Source of the DNA: Fidelibacterota bacterium
GTDB taxonomy: Bacteria > Pseudomonadota > Alphaproteobacteria > Rhodospirillales > Rhodospirillaceae
Assembly: GCA_947476275.1 (NCBI GenBank)
Contig: CANJPQ010000013.1
Span: forward strand, 1 to 64,000
Direction of reading: 5' to 3'
Length of the DNA stretch: 64,000 nucleotides
Positions 53,863 through 63,366 of the stretch are shown one piece after another. The position numbers were made by a program, and so were the translations under genes. How positions within the stretch are numbered: position 1 is the stretch's first letter; each line of letters opens with the position of its first letter. The notes under the pieces were generated by a model that was not told the origin of the DNA, made no database searches, and saw only the letters and a list, made by a program, of their open reading frames with translations.

Positions 53863-54870
53863 TTACAGCTTGGGATAAATCAGCTCGAAGCGCTCGACGA
53901 TGATCGGCATGGCGTCGGTGACGGCGCGGCCGATCTTCGCGAGTTCCTTGCCCCAGAAGTCACGATGCAGCGGCTTCCACACGGCCAGGTCCTGGACCGG
54001 CGGCCCGTCCAGACCCGTGTGTTCCCCCGTAATACCGCCAAAGGTGGTCTCCTCCGTGGCCGTGAGGCGGATCGCCATGCGCGGTGTGCCATCCCAGGCA
54101 ATCAGCACGATCGGATCGCCGACCTTTGCGGAGGCGTGGCCCTTCGCTTCGAGTTGCCACGGCAGACGGAACGTGGCGACCTTGGTGCCCGCTTGAATGA
54201 ATTCGAAGATCGTTTCCGTCGTTGGCGCATCGATGCCGATCCAGCGCACCTCGTAACTCGCCGGGAGCGTGAGATCGGGACGCGCGATCACCACCGCGCG
54301 CCAGAATGCATCCAGCGCATGGATCGAAGGTCGCGACGGGCCCGGCGGCAACGCTTCGATGCCGCGCGCTTTCGCCGCTGTCGGATCGGTGGCCGGATGG
54401 AGCCGCTTAAAGTGCTCCACGACCACCGGCATGTCGTTGGCGAATTGCAGGCCTACTGCGGCGAGTTGCTTTGTCCAGTGCGGTTGATGCACGGCCTTCC
54501 ATGCGCCGAGTTCGCGCACGCCAGGACCGTCGATGGCGGTATGGGCGCCGGTGACGGTGTCGTAGGTGATGTGCTCAAGCTCTGTGGTGGTGACCAGTGC
54601 GACGGGTTTGCCGTCAAAGCCCACCAGCACGACGTAGTCGCCGACCGTGGGTGCGGTGCCCGGGGTCTTGGCGTGCAGTGCCGGCAAGGAGAACGTGCCG
54701 CGTTTGTCGCCACGCAGCACGTGCCCGAGAATGGAACTCATCGCTTCGGGGGTGTTGCCGATGGCGCGCACGCGATAGGCATCGCCGCGCACGGTGTCGG
54801 GATTGGCATGCTTCGCCGATTGCCAGAAGGCAGCGACAGCAGCCAGGTCAGGTGTGGCGGGTGCGGTCAT
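53863..54870 (-). CDS. Tandem ASCH-domain protein
   Basis: A 335-residue protein made of two similar halves of about 160 residues. Each half runs from an AFW motif through a GT(F/A)xLP segment, VGD(Y/P)(V)VL(V/I).(F/W)DG.P and (E)TTE to a final (M)P(V/I)(V/I)VE(H/R)F pattern; examples are DAFWRAVVIARPDLTLPASYEV and KVGDPIVLIAWDGTPRMAI. This is the pattern of ASCH domains, a PUA-like fold proposed to bind RNA or nucleotides. Single-domain forms are usual, so the internal duplication is notable. The ATG at 54870 leaves 5 bases after the upstream dehydrogenase-like stop, implying co-transcription. Confidence 0.72.
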   Translation of the reverse strand: MTAPATPDLAAVAAFWQSAKHANPDTVRGDAYRVRAIGNTPEAMSSILGHVLRGDKRGTFSLPALHAKTPGTAPTVGDYVVLVGFDGKPVALVTTTELEHITYDTVTGAHTAIDGPGVRELGAWKAVHQPHWTKQLAAVGLQFANDMPVVVEHFKRLHPATDPTAAKARGIEALPPGPSRPSIHALDAFWRAVVIARPDLTLPASYEVRWIGIDAPTTETIFEFIQAGTKVATFRLPWQLEAKGHASAKVGDPIVLIAWDGTPRMAIRLTATEETTFGGITGEHTGLDGPPVQDLAVWKPLHRDFWGKELAKIGRAVTDAMPIIVERFELIYPKL

Positions 54871-54875
54871 TGCGC

Positions 54876-56108
54876 TTAGTTGCCCTTGTAGGAGACGCGC
54901 CACAGCGTGCCGGACACGTCATCGGCGATCAGCAGGCTGCCGTCCTTTGCGACCGCCACGCCCGCCGGGCGTCCCCAGACTTCGGGGCGCTGCTCCTTGT
55001 CGGCCCAGAAGCCGGCGGCGAACACAGTGTAGCTGTCTGAAGGTTTTCCATTCACGAACGGCACATGGACAACATGGTAGCCGCGCGGCGGTGTGGCGTT
55101 CCACGATCCGTGCAGCGCCACGAATGCGCCGCTTTGGTATTCTTTGGGGAATTGCGTGGCGGCGTAGAACGTCATGCCGACGGGGGCGGAGTGGGACCGG
55201 AACGGAGTTTCCGGCACGCGCGCTTTGGCCACGAGATCCGGGCGCTTGCCGTCCATCTTCGGCTCCGGATTCTGGCCCATGTAGGAATAGGGCCAGCCGT
55301 AGAAACCGCCATCGACCACCTTCGCCATATAGTCGGGCACGAGTTCGTCGCCCGCTGTGTCGCGTTCGTTGACGACCGTATAGAGATCGCTGGTGCCGGG
55401 CGCGTAACCCAGGCCGACGGCGTTGCGCAGACCGGTCGCATAGGTGCGCTGCTTCGACCCGTCGATGGAGAATTCCTGAATCGTCGCGCGCGGCTCCGGC
55501 TCCTCGGCGATGTTGCCGCGAGAGCCGATCGACACATAAAACTTGGTGCCGTCCGGCGAGACGATCACGTTGCGGGTGGCGTGGCCGGCAGGATCGCCGA
55601 TCGCGCCTTCCGCGGTGATGCGCTGCTGCTTCGCCTTCGCGGTGGTGTCGCCGGCGCCGTAGGGAATTTTCCAAATGCCGTCGAGATCGCCGATCAGGAT
55701 GGAGTCCTTGGCGAAGGTGAAACCGTAGGCGCCGTTGAAGCCTTCCGCGAAGGTGCTGATGACCTTGCCTTTGCCGCTCCCGTCGTCGCGCAACAGCAGG
55801 ACCTTTCCGGCACTTTGCAAGACTGCAAACACATCCCCATTGGGTGCCACAACCACATTGCGTACCGCGCCGAGTTTGTCGGCGAACACATTGACCGCGA
55901 AACCCGCCGGCACGGTCGGCATGGCGCCCGAGGGCTTGTCCACGGTGCGCGGTGGATTTGCCTTGCTGGGCGGCGCGTAGGGCGTGGGCAGTTTCGCGAG
56001 ATCAATGTGGATCCGCTGGCCCGGCGTCTGATCGGTGCCGATGGCGAAGGCTGGCAGCGTCAGGACCAGCGAAACCGCGAGAGCTGCGACGAAGGGGCGA
56101 TGGACCAT
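54876..56108 (-). CDS. Secreted PQQ-type sugar dehydrogenase / sorbosone dehydrogenase-like beta-propeller
   Basis: A 410-residue protein with a signal peptide (VAALAVSLVLTLPAFA, cleavage before IG). The mature part is a six-bladed propeller: PAGFAVNVFADKLGAVRNVVVAPNGDVFAV, GAYGFTFAKDSILIGDLDGIWKI, RNVIVSPDGTKFYVSIGSRGN, GLRNAVGLGYAPGTSDLYTVVNERD and PAGVAVAKDGSLLIADDVSGTLWRV. These are the motifs of soluble PQQ-dependent glucose/L-sorbosone dehydrogenases. Whether it binds PQQ is not provable from sequence; no PQQ synthesis gene is in the window. It precedes the ASCH gene by 5 bases. Confidence 0.82.
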   Translation of the reverse strand: MVHRPFVAALAVSLVLTLPAFAIGTDQTPGQRIHIDLAKLPTPYAPPSKANPPRTVDKPSGAMPTVPAGFAVNVFADKLGAVRNVVVAPNGDVFAVLQSAGKVLLLRDDGSGKGKVISTFAEGFNGAYGFTFAKDSILIGDLDGIWKIPYGAGDTTAKAKQQRITAEGAIGDPAGHATRNVIVSPDGTKFYVSIGSRGNIAEEPEPRATIQEFSIDGSKQRTYATGLRNAVGLGYAPGTSDLYTVVNERDTAGDELVPDYMAKVVDGGFYGWPYSYMGQNPEPKMDGKRPDLVAKARVPETPFRSHSAPVGMTFYAATQFPKEYQSGAFVALHGSWNATPPRGYHVVHVPFVNGKPSDSYTVFAAGFWADKEQRPEVWGRPAGVAVAKDGSLLIADDVSGTLWRVSYKGN

Positions 56109-56230
56109 AAGCGCCTCGGCATGCGGGGGACGGGTGCCTCCTTTGTGCCATGGCGCCCCCAACCACCACAAGTTGGGGCACACGCGGCGGCCCTTGACCG
56201 CGGCGTTTCTGAGCCGCGTGAGCGGCCGTG

Positions 56231-56806
56231 TTACGGAAAGTGGGCGCCCTGAATCCGGCCGTGCTCTGTGGTCTTGTCATAGACCACGTCCCGCGCCGCG
56301 CCCTGGTCGAACAGGCGATGACCCAGCGCGTTCGCCTTTTCCTTCATTGTCTTACAGCTCGACTCCGCGGGAAGGGCGCGCAGCGCCGCATCGATCTCGA
56401 GGGCGGTCTTGCGGGCATTATCGATATGTCCGGTTTCGTGGACCGTCAGGCGTTCGACATATTCGCCGAAGTGCTCGCGCACTTCCTCATCGCCGGTAGA
56501 GAGCCGCGGCATGATCAGGTTGACGTGAAACCGGGTGAGGACATCACGCACCCCACATGCCTCGCCGACAGCGTGCAGATTGAACGCCCAATCGATACGA
56601 GCGTCTGTTCGGCCGTGGAAGCGCTCGCCGTTGTCGTCGGGCGGACCGCGCGTGTCGAGTTGTTCCATGATGGCGTCGATGTTGTCGCCTGCCACTTCGT
56701 AGTAGGTGACGCGCTCGTCGCGGTCGACTTTCGCCGCGACCGGCTGGATCGCTGCAAGCACAGCGATCAGGGCTGCCGCTCCGGTGGCAGCGAATTTTAC
56801 CCGCAC
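56231..56806 (-). CDS. DUF922 secreted zinc-protease-like protein
   Basis: A 191-residue protein with a signal peptide (FAATGAAALIAVLAAIQPVAA). The mature part begins VTYYEVAGDNIDAIMEQLDTRGP, the DUF922 opening, and carries HETGH (His123-Glu124-x2-His127) in ERLTVHETGHIDNARKTALEID, the expected zinc-binding/catalytic helix. DUF922 proteins are annotated as putative secreted Zn-dependent proteases without tested substrates. The GTG at 56806, with a GGGGGA Shine-Dalgarno 7 bases upstream, gives a proper signal peptide; the TTG at 56821 would add five residues. It is an isolated gene between grpE and the dehydrogenase-like gene. Confidence 0.8.
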   Translation of the reverse strand: MRVKFAATGAAALIAVLAAIQPVAAKVDRDERVTYYEVAGDNIDAIMEQLDTRGPPDDNGERFHGRTDARIDWAFNLHAVGEACGVRDVLTRFHVNLIMPRLSTGDEEVREHFGEYVERLTVHETGHIDNARKTALEIDAALRALPAESSCKTMKEKANALGHRLFDQGAARDVVYDKTTEHGRIQGAHFP

Positions 56807-56929
56807 TATGAAGTCCCCCAAGCTTAAGCAAATTCGTAGCGAAAGTGCTCGTGTTAGGGAAGTACGGTTTTGTTGCGGCCGGCGTTGCCGGTCTAGGCCT
56901 TTGGAATCATAAGCGAGCTTTGAACCACG

Positions 56930-57553
56930 TTAGGCGGTGGTATTCACGCCGGGGTTCGCGGGGTTCGCTGCGGCAGCTTCGCGCTTCGGCCCGCCGCGGG
57001 AGACCACAACCATTGACGGACGCAGCAACCGGTCGTGGATCACGTAGCCTTCCTGGAACACCTGCACGACGGTGCCGCTTGGCACAGCTGTGTTTTCGAC
57101 TTCCTGGATTGCGTTATGGAAGTTGGCGTCGAACGGCTGGTTAAGAGAGTTGATCTTCCGCACGCCCTGCTGCTCGAGAATGCTGTGCAGCTCCTTCTCG
57201 GTCAGCTCCACACCGAGCGCCAGGTTCTTCACCGTATCGTTGTTGCGCGCGTCAGCCGGCGCCGCCAGAAGGGCGCGGCTCAAATTATCCGCCACCTGCA
57301 GCAGCGCCTTGGCGATGTTGGAGACCGCATACTTCGCGTTGTCGGAAATGCGCTTATCGGCGCGGCGACTGGCGTTCTCGCCTTCCGCCAAGGCGAGCAG
57401 ACGCTCCTTCTTCGCAACTTCGAGCTGGGCTTCAAGCTCGGCGATGCGGGCGTCGGCATTGAATTGCGCGGCATTTTGGGTTGCCGCGGCAGCGTCCGGA
57501 GCGGCGTCGGCGGGGGTCTCGGAGGAAGCGGCGGGATCGAAGTCAGACGTCAT
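56930..57553 (-). CDS. grpE: Nucleotide exchange factor GrpE
   Basis: A 207-residue DnaK partner that releases ADP. The N-terminal long coiled coil (RIAELEAQLEVAKKERLLALAEGENASRRADKRISDNAKYAVSNIAKALLQVADNLSRAL) is followed by VELTEKELHSILEQQGVRKI and the beta domain FDANFHNAIQEVENTAVPSGTVVQVFQEGYVIHDRLLRPSMVVVSRG. The first 35 residues are Ala/Asp-rich. It starts 24 bases after the hrcA stop, so hrcA and grpE form an operon. Confidence 0.97.
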   Translation of the reverse strand: MTSDFDPAASSETPADAAPDAAAATQNAAQFNADARIAELEAQLEVAKKERLLALAEGENASRRADKRISDNAKYAVSNIAKALLQVADNLSRALLAAPADARNNDTVKNLALGVELTEKELHSILEQQGVRKINSLNQPFDANFHNAIQEVENTAVPSGTVVQVFQEGYVIHDRLLRPSMVVVSRGGPKREAAAANPANPGVNTTA

Positions 57554-57577
57554 TTCAGGAGCTCTCTGGATCGATGA

Positions 57578-58651
57578 TTATTGGCCAAGCACGCGACCGA
57601 CCAACTTGGCGGTGTAGTCCACCATCGGGATGATACGTGCATAATTGAGCCGAGTCGGGCCGACGACGCCGATGGCGCCGACGATCTGCTCGCGGCTGTT
57701 GAGGAACGGCGCAACCACCATCGAACACCCGGTCATGCCGAAGAGTTCGTTCTGGGCGCCGATGAAAATCTGTACGCCGTCGCTTTTGCCGACCAGGTCG
57801 AGCACGCGCACGATCTGTTCGCGCGTCTCAAGTGCTGCGAACAGTTGGCGCACGCGCTCCAGGTCCTCGAGCGCTTTGATGTTGTTGAGCAGATGGGACT
57901 GACCCTTGACGATCAGCGCGTTGTGGTTCGCTTCGCCACCCCAGGTGGCCAGGCCCTGTTCCACCAGCCCGCTGGTGATCTCGTTCAATTGGGCGCGGCG
58001 CGAGGACAGTTCGGCGAGAATCTCCTTACGCGTTTCCGGCAACGTGCGGCCGGCGAGACGCGCGGACAGGAAATTGCCCGCCTCCACCAGGGCAGACGCA
58101 GGTAGGTCTGCCGGCACTTCGAGAAGCCGGTTCTCGACCGCGCCGTCCTCGTTGACCATCACGACCAGGGCGCGGCCCGGCTTCAGCAGCACGAATTCAA
58201 TGTGCTTGAGCGGCACGTCGTTCTTCGGCGCGAGCACAATGGAGGCGCATTGGGCGAGGCCGGCGAGCGCGCCGGTCGCCTGGGAGAGCACTTCTTCCGT
58301 GCTGCGGCCCGCTGCCTGGCAGTGGGCGTCCATCGCCCGGCGTTCCTCAGCGTCCAGGCCGCCCACTTGAAGTAGACCACTCACAAACATGCGCAGACCC
58401 GCTTCCGACGGCAGACGGCCGGCGGAGGTGTGGGGTGCATAGAGAAGGCCCGCGTATTCCAGGTCCGCCATGACGTTGCGGATGGTGGCGGGCGACAAGG
58501 ACCCGTTGAGCTTGCGCGCGATGGTGCGGGAGCCGACGGGCTCGCCGGTCTCCACGTAGGCCTCGACGATATGCCGAAAGATGTCGCGGGAGCGCTCGTT
58601 CAGCGCGGCGACGGAGTTCGGCGCAGCTGTGTGGGCGTCGAAAGCGGACAT
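57578..58651 (-). CDS. hrcA: Heat-inducible transcription repressor HrcA
   Basis: A 357-residue repressor that binds the CIRCE operator of groESL and similar operons. Residues about 15-90 are the winged-helix DNA-binding domain ([74 protein letters not shown]). A GAF-like and dimerisation region follows, with [23 protein letters not shown] and [28 protein letters not shown] at the end. The ATG at 58651 fits homologues. No CIRCE sequence is visible in this window, so its targets lie elsewhere. Confidence 0.96.
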   Translation of the reverse strand: MSAFDAHTAAPNSVAALNERSRDIFRHIVEAYVETGEPVGSRTIARKLNGSLSPATIRNVMADLEYAGLLYAPHTSAGRLPSEAGLRMFVSGLLQVGGLDAEERRAMDAHCQAAGRSTEEVLSQATGALAGLAQCASIVLAPKNDVPLKHIEFVLLKPGRALVVMVNEDGAVENRLLEVPADLPASALVEAGNFLSARLAGRTLPETRKEILAELSSRRAQLNEITSGLVEQGLATWGGEANHNALIVKGQSHLLNNIKALEDLERVRQLFAALETREQIVRVLDLVGKSDGVQIFIGAQNELFGMTGCSMVVAPFLNSREQIVGAIGVVGPTRLNYARIIPMVDYTAKLVGRVLGQ

Positions 58652-58773
58652 GGGCGGTATGTAAGCCCGTGGGTATGGGCCGTCAATGCGACCACCCCTA
58701 TCGGGGGGCGGTTCCTTTACCCTTGCCCCCTCAGGTGTTAGACGGGGCGCCACCTTTTCCGGAGTATTCGCCG

Positions 58774-59517
58774 ATGTCCGACACCCCCGTGCGCCGCCTG
58801 GGCGGTCGCCCCGCCGACGCCCTGCGGCCGGTCAGCTTCGCCATGGGCGTATCCAAACATGCCGAGGGCTCGTGCCTGGTGAAGTTTGGCGACACCCACG
58901 TCCTGTGCACCGCGACCGTGGACGAGCAGCTGCCCGGCTGGCTCAAAGGCTCCGGCAAGGGCTGGGTGACGGCGGAATACGGCATGCTGCCGCGGGCGAC
59001 CAACACCCGCACCGCCCGCGAAGCCACCAAGGGCGGACAGTCGGGTCGCACCCAGGAGATCCAGCGCTTGATCGGGCGGGCGCTGCGGGCGGTCACGGAC
59101 TTGCGCTCGTTCGGCGAAGTGCAGATCCGTCTGGATTGCGACGTGCTGCAGGCCGATGGCGGCACGCGCACCGCATCCGTCACCGGCAGCTACCTGGCCC
59201 TCGCGCAGGCGTTCGGCACGATGAAGCGCCTTGGCGCCATCAGCCGCAATCCGCTGCGCGAACCGGTCGCGGCGGTGAGCTGCGGACTGGTGAAAGGTGC
59301 AGCACTGCTCGACCTCGATTACAGCGAGGACTCCACCGCGCAAGCCGATTCAAACTTTGTGCTCACGGGCTCGGGCAAGATCGTCGAGGTGCAAGGCACG
59401 GCGGAGGATCATCCGTTCGAGGATGCGGAGTTCCAGGCGCTGATGAAGCTCGCGCACAAGGGCGTGGCGGAACTGGTCGCCTTGCAGAAGGCGGCGCTTC
59501 AGGCTGCGGGGCTGTAG
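58774..59517 (+). CDS. rph: Ribonuclease PH
   Basis: A 247-residue phosphorolytic 3'-5' exoribonuclease that trims tRNA 3' ends. It begins [44 protein letters not shown] and has [68 protein letters not shown] and [23 protein letters not shown], all standard. The start ATG follows a CCGGAG Shine-Dalgarno. Its TAG overlaps the GTG start of rdgB by one base. Confidence 0.98.
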   Translation: MSDTPVRRLGGRPADALRPVSFAMGVSKHAEGSCLVKFGDTHVLCTATVDEQLPGWLKGSGKGWVTAEYGMLPRATNTRTAREATKGGQSGRTQEIQRLIGRALRAVTDLRSFGEVQIRLDCDVLQADGGTRTASVTGSYLALAQAFGTMKRLGAISRNPLREPVAAVSCGLVKGAALLDLDYSEDSTAQADSNFVLTGSGKIVEVQGTAEDHPFEDAEFQALMKLAHKGVAELVALQKAALQAAGL

Positions 59518-60113
59518 TGGCCCGGCGATTCACCGGCGGCAAACTGATCGTCGCCAGCCACAACGCCGGGAAGGTGCGCGAGATCCGCGAATTGCTGGCG
59601 CCGTATTCCGCCAATGTGATTTCCGCCGGCGATCTCGGCCTGCCGGAGCCGGAGGAGACCGGGACAACGTTCATTGCGAACGCTGAGCTCAAAGCGCGCG
59701 CGGCGGCAAGTGCTGCAAATCTTCCCGCACTTGCCGATGATTCCGGGTTCGCGGTCGATGCCTTGGATGGCGCGCCGGGGCTTTATTCCGCGCGCTGGGC
59801 GGGACCGAGCAAAGACTTCGCGTTCGCGATGAAGCGGGTGGAAGACGAGTTGCGCGGGAAGGCCGATACCCGCGCGCATTTCATCTGCGCGCTGTCGCTC
59901 GCTTGGCCCGATGGCACCTGCGAAAGCTTCGAGGGGGCGGTGCATGGCCACGTGACGTTTCCGGCGCGCGGGCTCAAGGGTTTCGGCTACGACCCGATCT
60001 TCATCGCCGACGGTTTCAAGGTGACGTTCGCGGAGATGGAGCCCAACGAGAAGCACGCCATCAGCCATCGCGCCGAAGCGTTCCGTCAACTCGTCGCCGC
60101 GTGCTTCGCTTAG
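59517..60113 (+). CDS. rdgB: dITP/XTP pyrophosphatase (RdgB/HAM1)
   Basis: A 198-residue enzyme that hydrolyses non-canonical purine nucleoside triphosphates. Motifs: [18 protein letters not shown] (substrate loop S-x-N-x-x-K), [28 protein letters not shown] (metal/base site) and [13 protein letters not shown] with a C-terminal [15 protein letters not shown]. The start is a GTG whose first base is the last base of the rph stop (TAGTG), so coupling is expected. The stop overlaps that of the opposing bicupin gene. Confidence 0.97.
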   Translation: MARRFTGGKLIVASHNAGKVREIRELLAPYSANVISAGDLGLPEPEETGTTFIANAELKARAAASAANLPALADDSGFAVDALDGAPGLYSARWAGPSKDFAFAMKRVEDELRGKADTRAHFICALSLAWPDGTCESFEGAVHGHVTFPARGLKGFGYDPIFIADGFKVTFAEMEPNEKHAISHRAEAFRQLVAACFA

Positions 60114-60952
60114 TAGCGATCGCCGCCGACGTAATCCTTCGCGATCGGCACCAACTCCGGCGGCAGCGCCGGCTTGTAGGGCATGTCGAAGGAATAGGGC
60201 ACTTGCTTGGTGTCCCACACGTTCACATGCTTACCGGCGCGAAAGCGGATCAAGGACATCGTGCCGTCGCGGCTGCCGAAGGGCCCGTGCGGCACTTCCG
60301 GCGGACGCCAGAAATATCCGCCGGGACGCTTGATGCCGTGGGGGCCGGCGATGGAGCCGGCGAGGTGAAACGACTCCTCCACGCACCGATGCGTCAGCGT
60401 CGGGCATTCCCAATTGGTCGGCGCGATCTGCGGTGCCGAGGAAAAAACGAAGGTCGATTTCTGCTCGTACACGGGATCCCAGCGCAGCGTTTTGGAGCGG
60501 TTGCCCATCCACGCCAGCGAAGGATCGCTGCCCACCTCCCACTTCAGGTCATAGAGGTTGAGGTATTCCACACTCACCGCGCCGCTCTTCACGGGCTTGG
60601 TGGTGAGTTCGGGAATGCCGTCGAAGAAGGTGATGGCCACGCAGCCTTTGGCCGAACTTGCCGACTGCCGCACATAGCCTGCGGGGAAGCAGGCGTAGCT
60701 GTCGCGCGCATAAATCCGACCGTTGATGGTAATTTCCCCGTCGAGGACATACATCTCTTCCTCGACTGAGAGAGCTTCCGGCTTGGTCTTCGCCCAGCCG
60801 GCGGGATAGCGCAGGATAAGCGAGGATTCGCCCAGATCTCGGTCGAAGCTTAAGACCTTCGTCTCGACATCGCCGCGCACGCCGGCGACCGCGACACCGG
60901 TCTGCCAGGGAAGGCATTGGGAATAGATGTATTCGATCAGCGGCCGACCCAT
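60110..60952 (-). CDS. Bicupin protein (ChrR-like/DUF4437-type)
   Basis: A 280-residue cytosolic protein with two beta-barrel cupin halves. The first has [49 protein letters not shown]. The second has [40 protein letters not shown], with a His-rich edge that could bind metal. I cannot assign a reaction; such proteins are usually called cupin-domain or DUF4437 proteins. It lies on the opposite strand between rdgB and hemW, an arrangement that breaks the usual rph-rdgB-hemW run, and its neighbour beyond hemW is the second methyltransferase module. Confidence 0.7.
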   Translation of the reverse strand: MGRPLIEYIYSQCLPWQTGVAVAGVRGDVETKVLSFDRDLGESSLILRYPAGWAKTKPEALSVEEEMYVLDGEITINGRIYARDSYACFPAGYVRQSASSAKGCVAITFFDGIPELTTKPVKSGAVSVEYLNLYDLKWEVGSDPSLAWMGNRSKTLRWDPVYEQKSTFVFSSAPQIAPTNWECPTLTHRCVEESFHLAGSIAGPHGIKRPGGYFWRPPEVPHGPFGSRDGTMSLIRFRAGKHVNVWDTKQVPYSFDMPYKPALPPELVPIAKDYVGGDRY

Positions 60953-61003
60953 GATGCGCTCCTTGTTTCAGAGGCAATCATCGCAAGCTGAGCGCGGCTT
61001 GTC

Positions 61004-62173
61004 ATGATGGGAGATGAGGGCTTCGGCCTCTATATCCATTGGCCGTTCTGCATCTCGAAGTGCCCCTACTGCGATTTCAACAGCCATGTGGCGGAGCGCG
61101 TCGACCAGGGCGCATGGCAGACCGCGTTGCGCGCGGAACTTGCGCATTTCGCAGCGCGCACGCCCGGCCGCCGGCTGACCAGTATCTTCTTTGGCGGGGG
61201 TACGCCGTCCTTGATGGAACCGGCGACCGCAGAAGTCTTGATCCAGGATGCGCGCCGCGCCTGGACACCGGCGAACGATCTTGAGGTCACGCTGGAAGCA
61301 AATCCCGGCACGGTGGATGCGGACCGGTTCGCGGCTTTCCGTGCCGCGGGGATCGACCGCTTGTCGATGGGCGTGCAGGCGCTCAACGACGCCGATCTGA
61401 AGTTCCTCGGCCGGAAGCATGGCGTAGAAGAAGCACGCACCGCCTGGCGTGCGGCGTCCAAGATCTTCGAGCGCGTCTCGTTCGACTTGATCTATGCGCG
61501 CCCGGGCCAGACGGCGGACGCCTGGACAGCAGAGTTACGCGAAGCGTTGGACGAAGTGGACCGCTGCGGCATTACGCACCTCTCGCTGTATCAGCTCACC
61601 ATGGAAGACGGCACGCCTATGGCGGCGGATTATGCGCGCGGGGCCTTCCGTCTGCCCGATGAAGACAACGCAGCCTCGCTGTATGAGATCACGCAGACCC
61701 TGTGCGAGAGCGCGGGCTTCCCGGCCTATGAGATTTCCAATCATGCGCGCGAGAGTGCCGCCTGCCGGCACAACCTCACCTATTGGCGCGGCGGCGACTA
61801 TGTCGGCGTCGGCCCCGGCGCCCACGGACGCGTGACGCTCGACGGCGTGACCCACGCCACGCGTCAGATGAAAGCGCCGGCGCTATGGCTCAAGAAAGTC
61901 GAGCGCGATGGGGCCGGCACGCAGGAGGAAGAGGTGTTGCCCGCCGACGCGCGCGCGGAAGAGCTGGTGATGACCGCCCTGCGCACGACGGAAGGAATCG
62001 ACAAGACGCGGTTCGCGCGCCTCAGCGGACGCGATCTCGCTGCGACCGTGAATCAAGAGGCCCTCGCGATGCTTGTCCGCGAGGGCCTGATGATCGAAAC
62101 GCCGGGCGCTCTTCAAACCACCGCGCGCGGCCGGTTGGCGTTGAACGCCGTGGTGCGGGCGCTGTTGGCCTAA
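61004..62173 (+). CDS. hemW: Radical SAM heme chaperone HemW
   Basis: A 389-residue radical SAM protein. The cluster ligands C16, C20 and C23 lie in LYIHWPFCISKCPYCDFNSH (CX3CX2C). SAM-binding and core motifs FFGGGTPSLM, VTLEANPGTVD, RLSMGVQALND and FDLIYARPGQT follow. The C-terminal HemN_C part has GVGPGAHGRV and a winged-helix-like end. It was formerly annotated as oxygen-independent coproporphyrinogen oxidase, but this start with an added Cys pattern corresponds to HemW, which delivers heme. An ATG at 61004 and a second at 61007 are both possible starts. Confidence 0.93.
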   Translation: MMGDEGFGLYIHWPFCISKCPYCDFNSHVAERVDQGAWQTALRAELAHFAARTPGRRLTSIFFGGGTPSLMEPATAEVLIQDARRAWTPANDLEVTLEANPGTVDADRFAAFRAAGIDRLSMGVQALNDADLKFLGRKHGVEEARTAWRAASKIFERVSFDLIYARPGQTADAWTAELREALDEVDRCGITHLSLYQLTMEDGTPMAADYARGAFRLPDEDNAASLYEITQTLCESAGFPAYEISNHARESAACRHNLTYWRGGDYVGVGPGAHGRVTLDGVTHATRQMKAPALWLKKVERDGAGTQEEEVLPADARAEELVMTALRTTEGIDKTRFARLSGRDLAATVNQEALAMLVREGLMIETPGALQTTARGRLALNAVVRALLA

Positions 62174-63352
62174 TTACTTTACGCCCGAGACCATGAACCA
62201 GCACCGGTGCACGCCCTTGTGGACGTCGCCGAAGCCACCGGCGCCGGGCACTGCTTTGTTGACCGCGTCCTGATAGCCGGTCTGCACATCCTTGAAACCG
62301 GCTGCGCGCACGAGTTCGCCGAAGTCCGAGGTGAGCGCACCGCGCCAGAACGGTTCGTTGTTGTAGCTGATCTCATAGTCGCCGCGAATCCGTCCCCAGG
62401 TGTCGAGAGATTCGTATTTGGCCGGAACCTCGAGATGAATCAGCACGCCGCCCGGCTTCAGGATGCGGCGGCACTCCGCCATGATGCGCGGCAGCGCCTT
62501 GCGCGACGTCTCATGAAGCACGGCAGAGCTGAACACGAGATCGAAGTGATTGTCGGGAAAGTTGGTTTGCTCGGCGTTCTGCTGGGAGAAATGGATGCCG
62601 TAACCCAAGTGTTCCGCACGGGCGTAGGCATAGCGCAGCAGCCCTTCGCCGACGTCAATGGCATGCGTTTCCGCAAGCGGCGCGTAGCTCGCCACGGCGA
62701 GTGTTGAATGGCCGACCGTGCAACCGATGTCGAGGATGCGCGCGTCCTTGCGGTTCAGCGTCTTGTCCGAGAAGCGCGCGAAATAATGCGCCATGACGGT
62801 GTGGCCGCGGATGTCATTCATGAATCCGCCGTTGCGGCCCATGTGATAGATCGCCGCCGCACGATCGAATAGCGCGCCCTGGCGAACGTCGTTTTCACCG
62901 ACCACGGCATGGTAATTGCCGGGCATGCAGTGAATGTCGACCGCATCGATATAGCGCGGCACCTCAAAGTTCGGATCGACGGTGAGGGAGCCCTTCGGCG
63001 CCTTGACGTCGGCGAGGGACTTAAGGTCCTCAAGCTGACGGTCGACGCAGGTGCCGGCGCTGTCCCACATCATCTCTTGGGCCGTGCGCGTGAGGAGCGC
63101 CCAGTTCTGATAGGAGCCCTCTTTCGCCAACTCCTTGCCGACCTCGATGTGGCTGGCGGGCTTGGCGCCGGTGCGCGCGGTCATTTCCGGGAGCACCTTG
63201 TTGTTGACCACATCGCGCTGCGACGGCTCGATATCGCTGCCGATGAACGCCTTGAAGTCGGCGACGAACATCTGCTCCGACATCTCGTCGTGCGTGAGGC
63301 CGGGCATCATCGGATGCGGCTTGAGGGGATTGTTGCTTGGCGTGGCGCTCAT
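62174..63352 (-). CDS. SAM-dependent methyltransferase-fold protein, cytosolic paralogue of the Tat-signal one
   Basis: A 392-residue protein without a signal peptide. Residues about 1-200 form a domain I do not recognise; it includes GSLTVDPNFEVPRYIDAVDIHCMPGNY (121-147), which corresponds to GSLELNPKMVIPEYTAHEIHSMPGGY in the protein at 8243-9409. Residues 206-340 form a class I methyltransferase: motif I ILDIGCTVGHSTLAVA, acidic AIDVGEGLL and FPDNHFDLVFSSAVLHETS. Substrate is unknown. It is 14 bases after a small gene on the same strand, and its stop is directly adjacent to the hemW stop. Confidence 0.78.
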   Translation of the reverse strand: MSATPSNNPLKPHPMMPGLTHDEMSEQMFVADFKAFIGSDIEPSQRDVVNNKVLPEMTARTGAKPASHIEVGKELAKEGSYQNWALLTRTAQEMMWDSAGTCVDRQLEDLKSLADVKAPKGSLTVDPNFEVPRYIDAVDIHCMPGNYHAVVGENDVRQGALFDRAAAIYHMGRNGGFMNDIRGHTVMAHYFARFSDKTLNRKDARILDIGCTVGHSTLAVASYAPLAETHAIDVGEGLLRYAYARAEHLGYGIHFSQQNAEQTNFPDNHFDLVFSSAVLHETSRKALPRIMAECRRILKPGGVLIHLEVPAKYESLDTWGRIRGDYEISYNNEPFWRGALTSDFGELVRAAGFKDVQTGYQDAVNKAVPGAGGFGDVHKGVHRCWFMVSGVK

Positions 63353-63366
63353 TGACTCTTCTCCGC

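Noticed and set aside
58652-58773. CIRCE operator in the hrcA-rph intergenic region
   Set aside because: No sequence resembling TTAGCACTC-N9-GAGTGCTAA is present; only an imperfect GC-rich repeat is seen.
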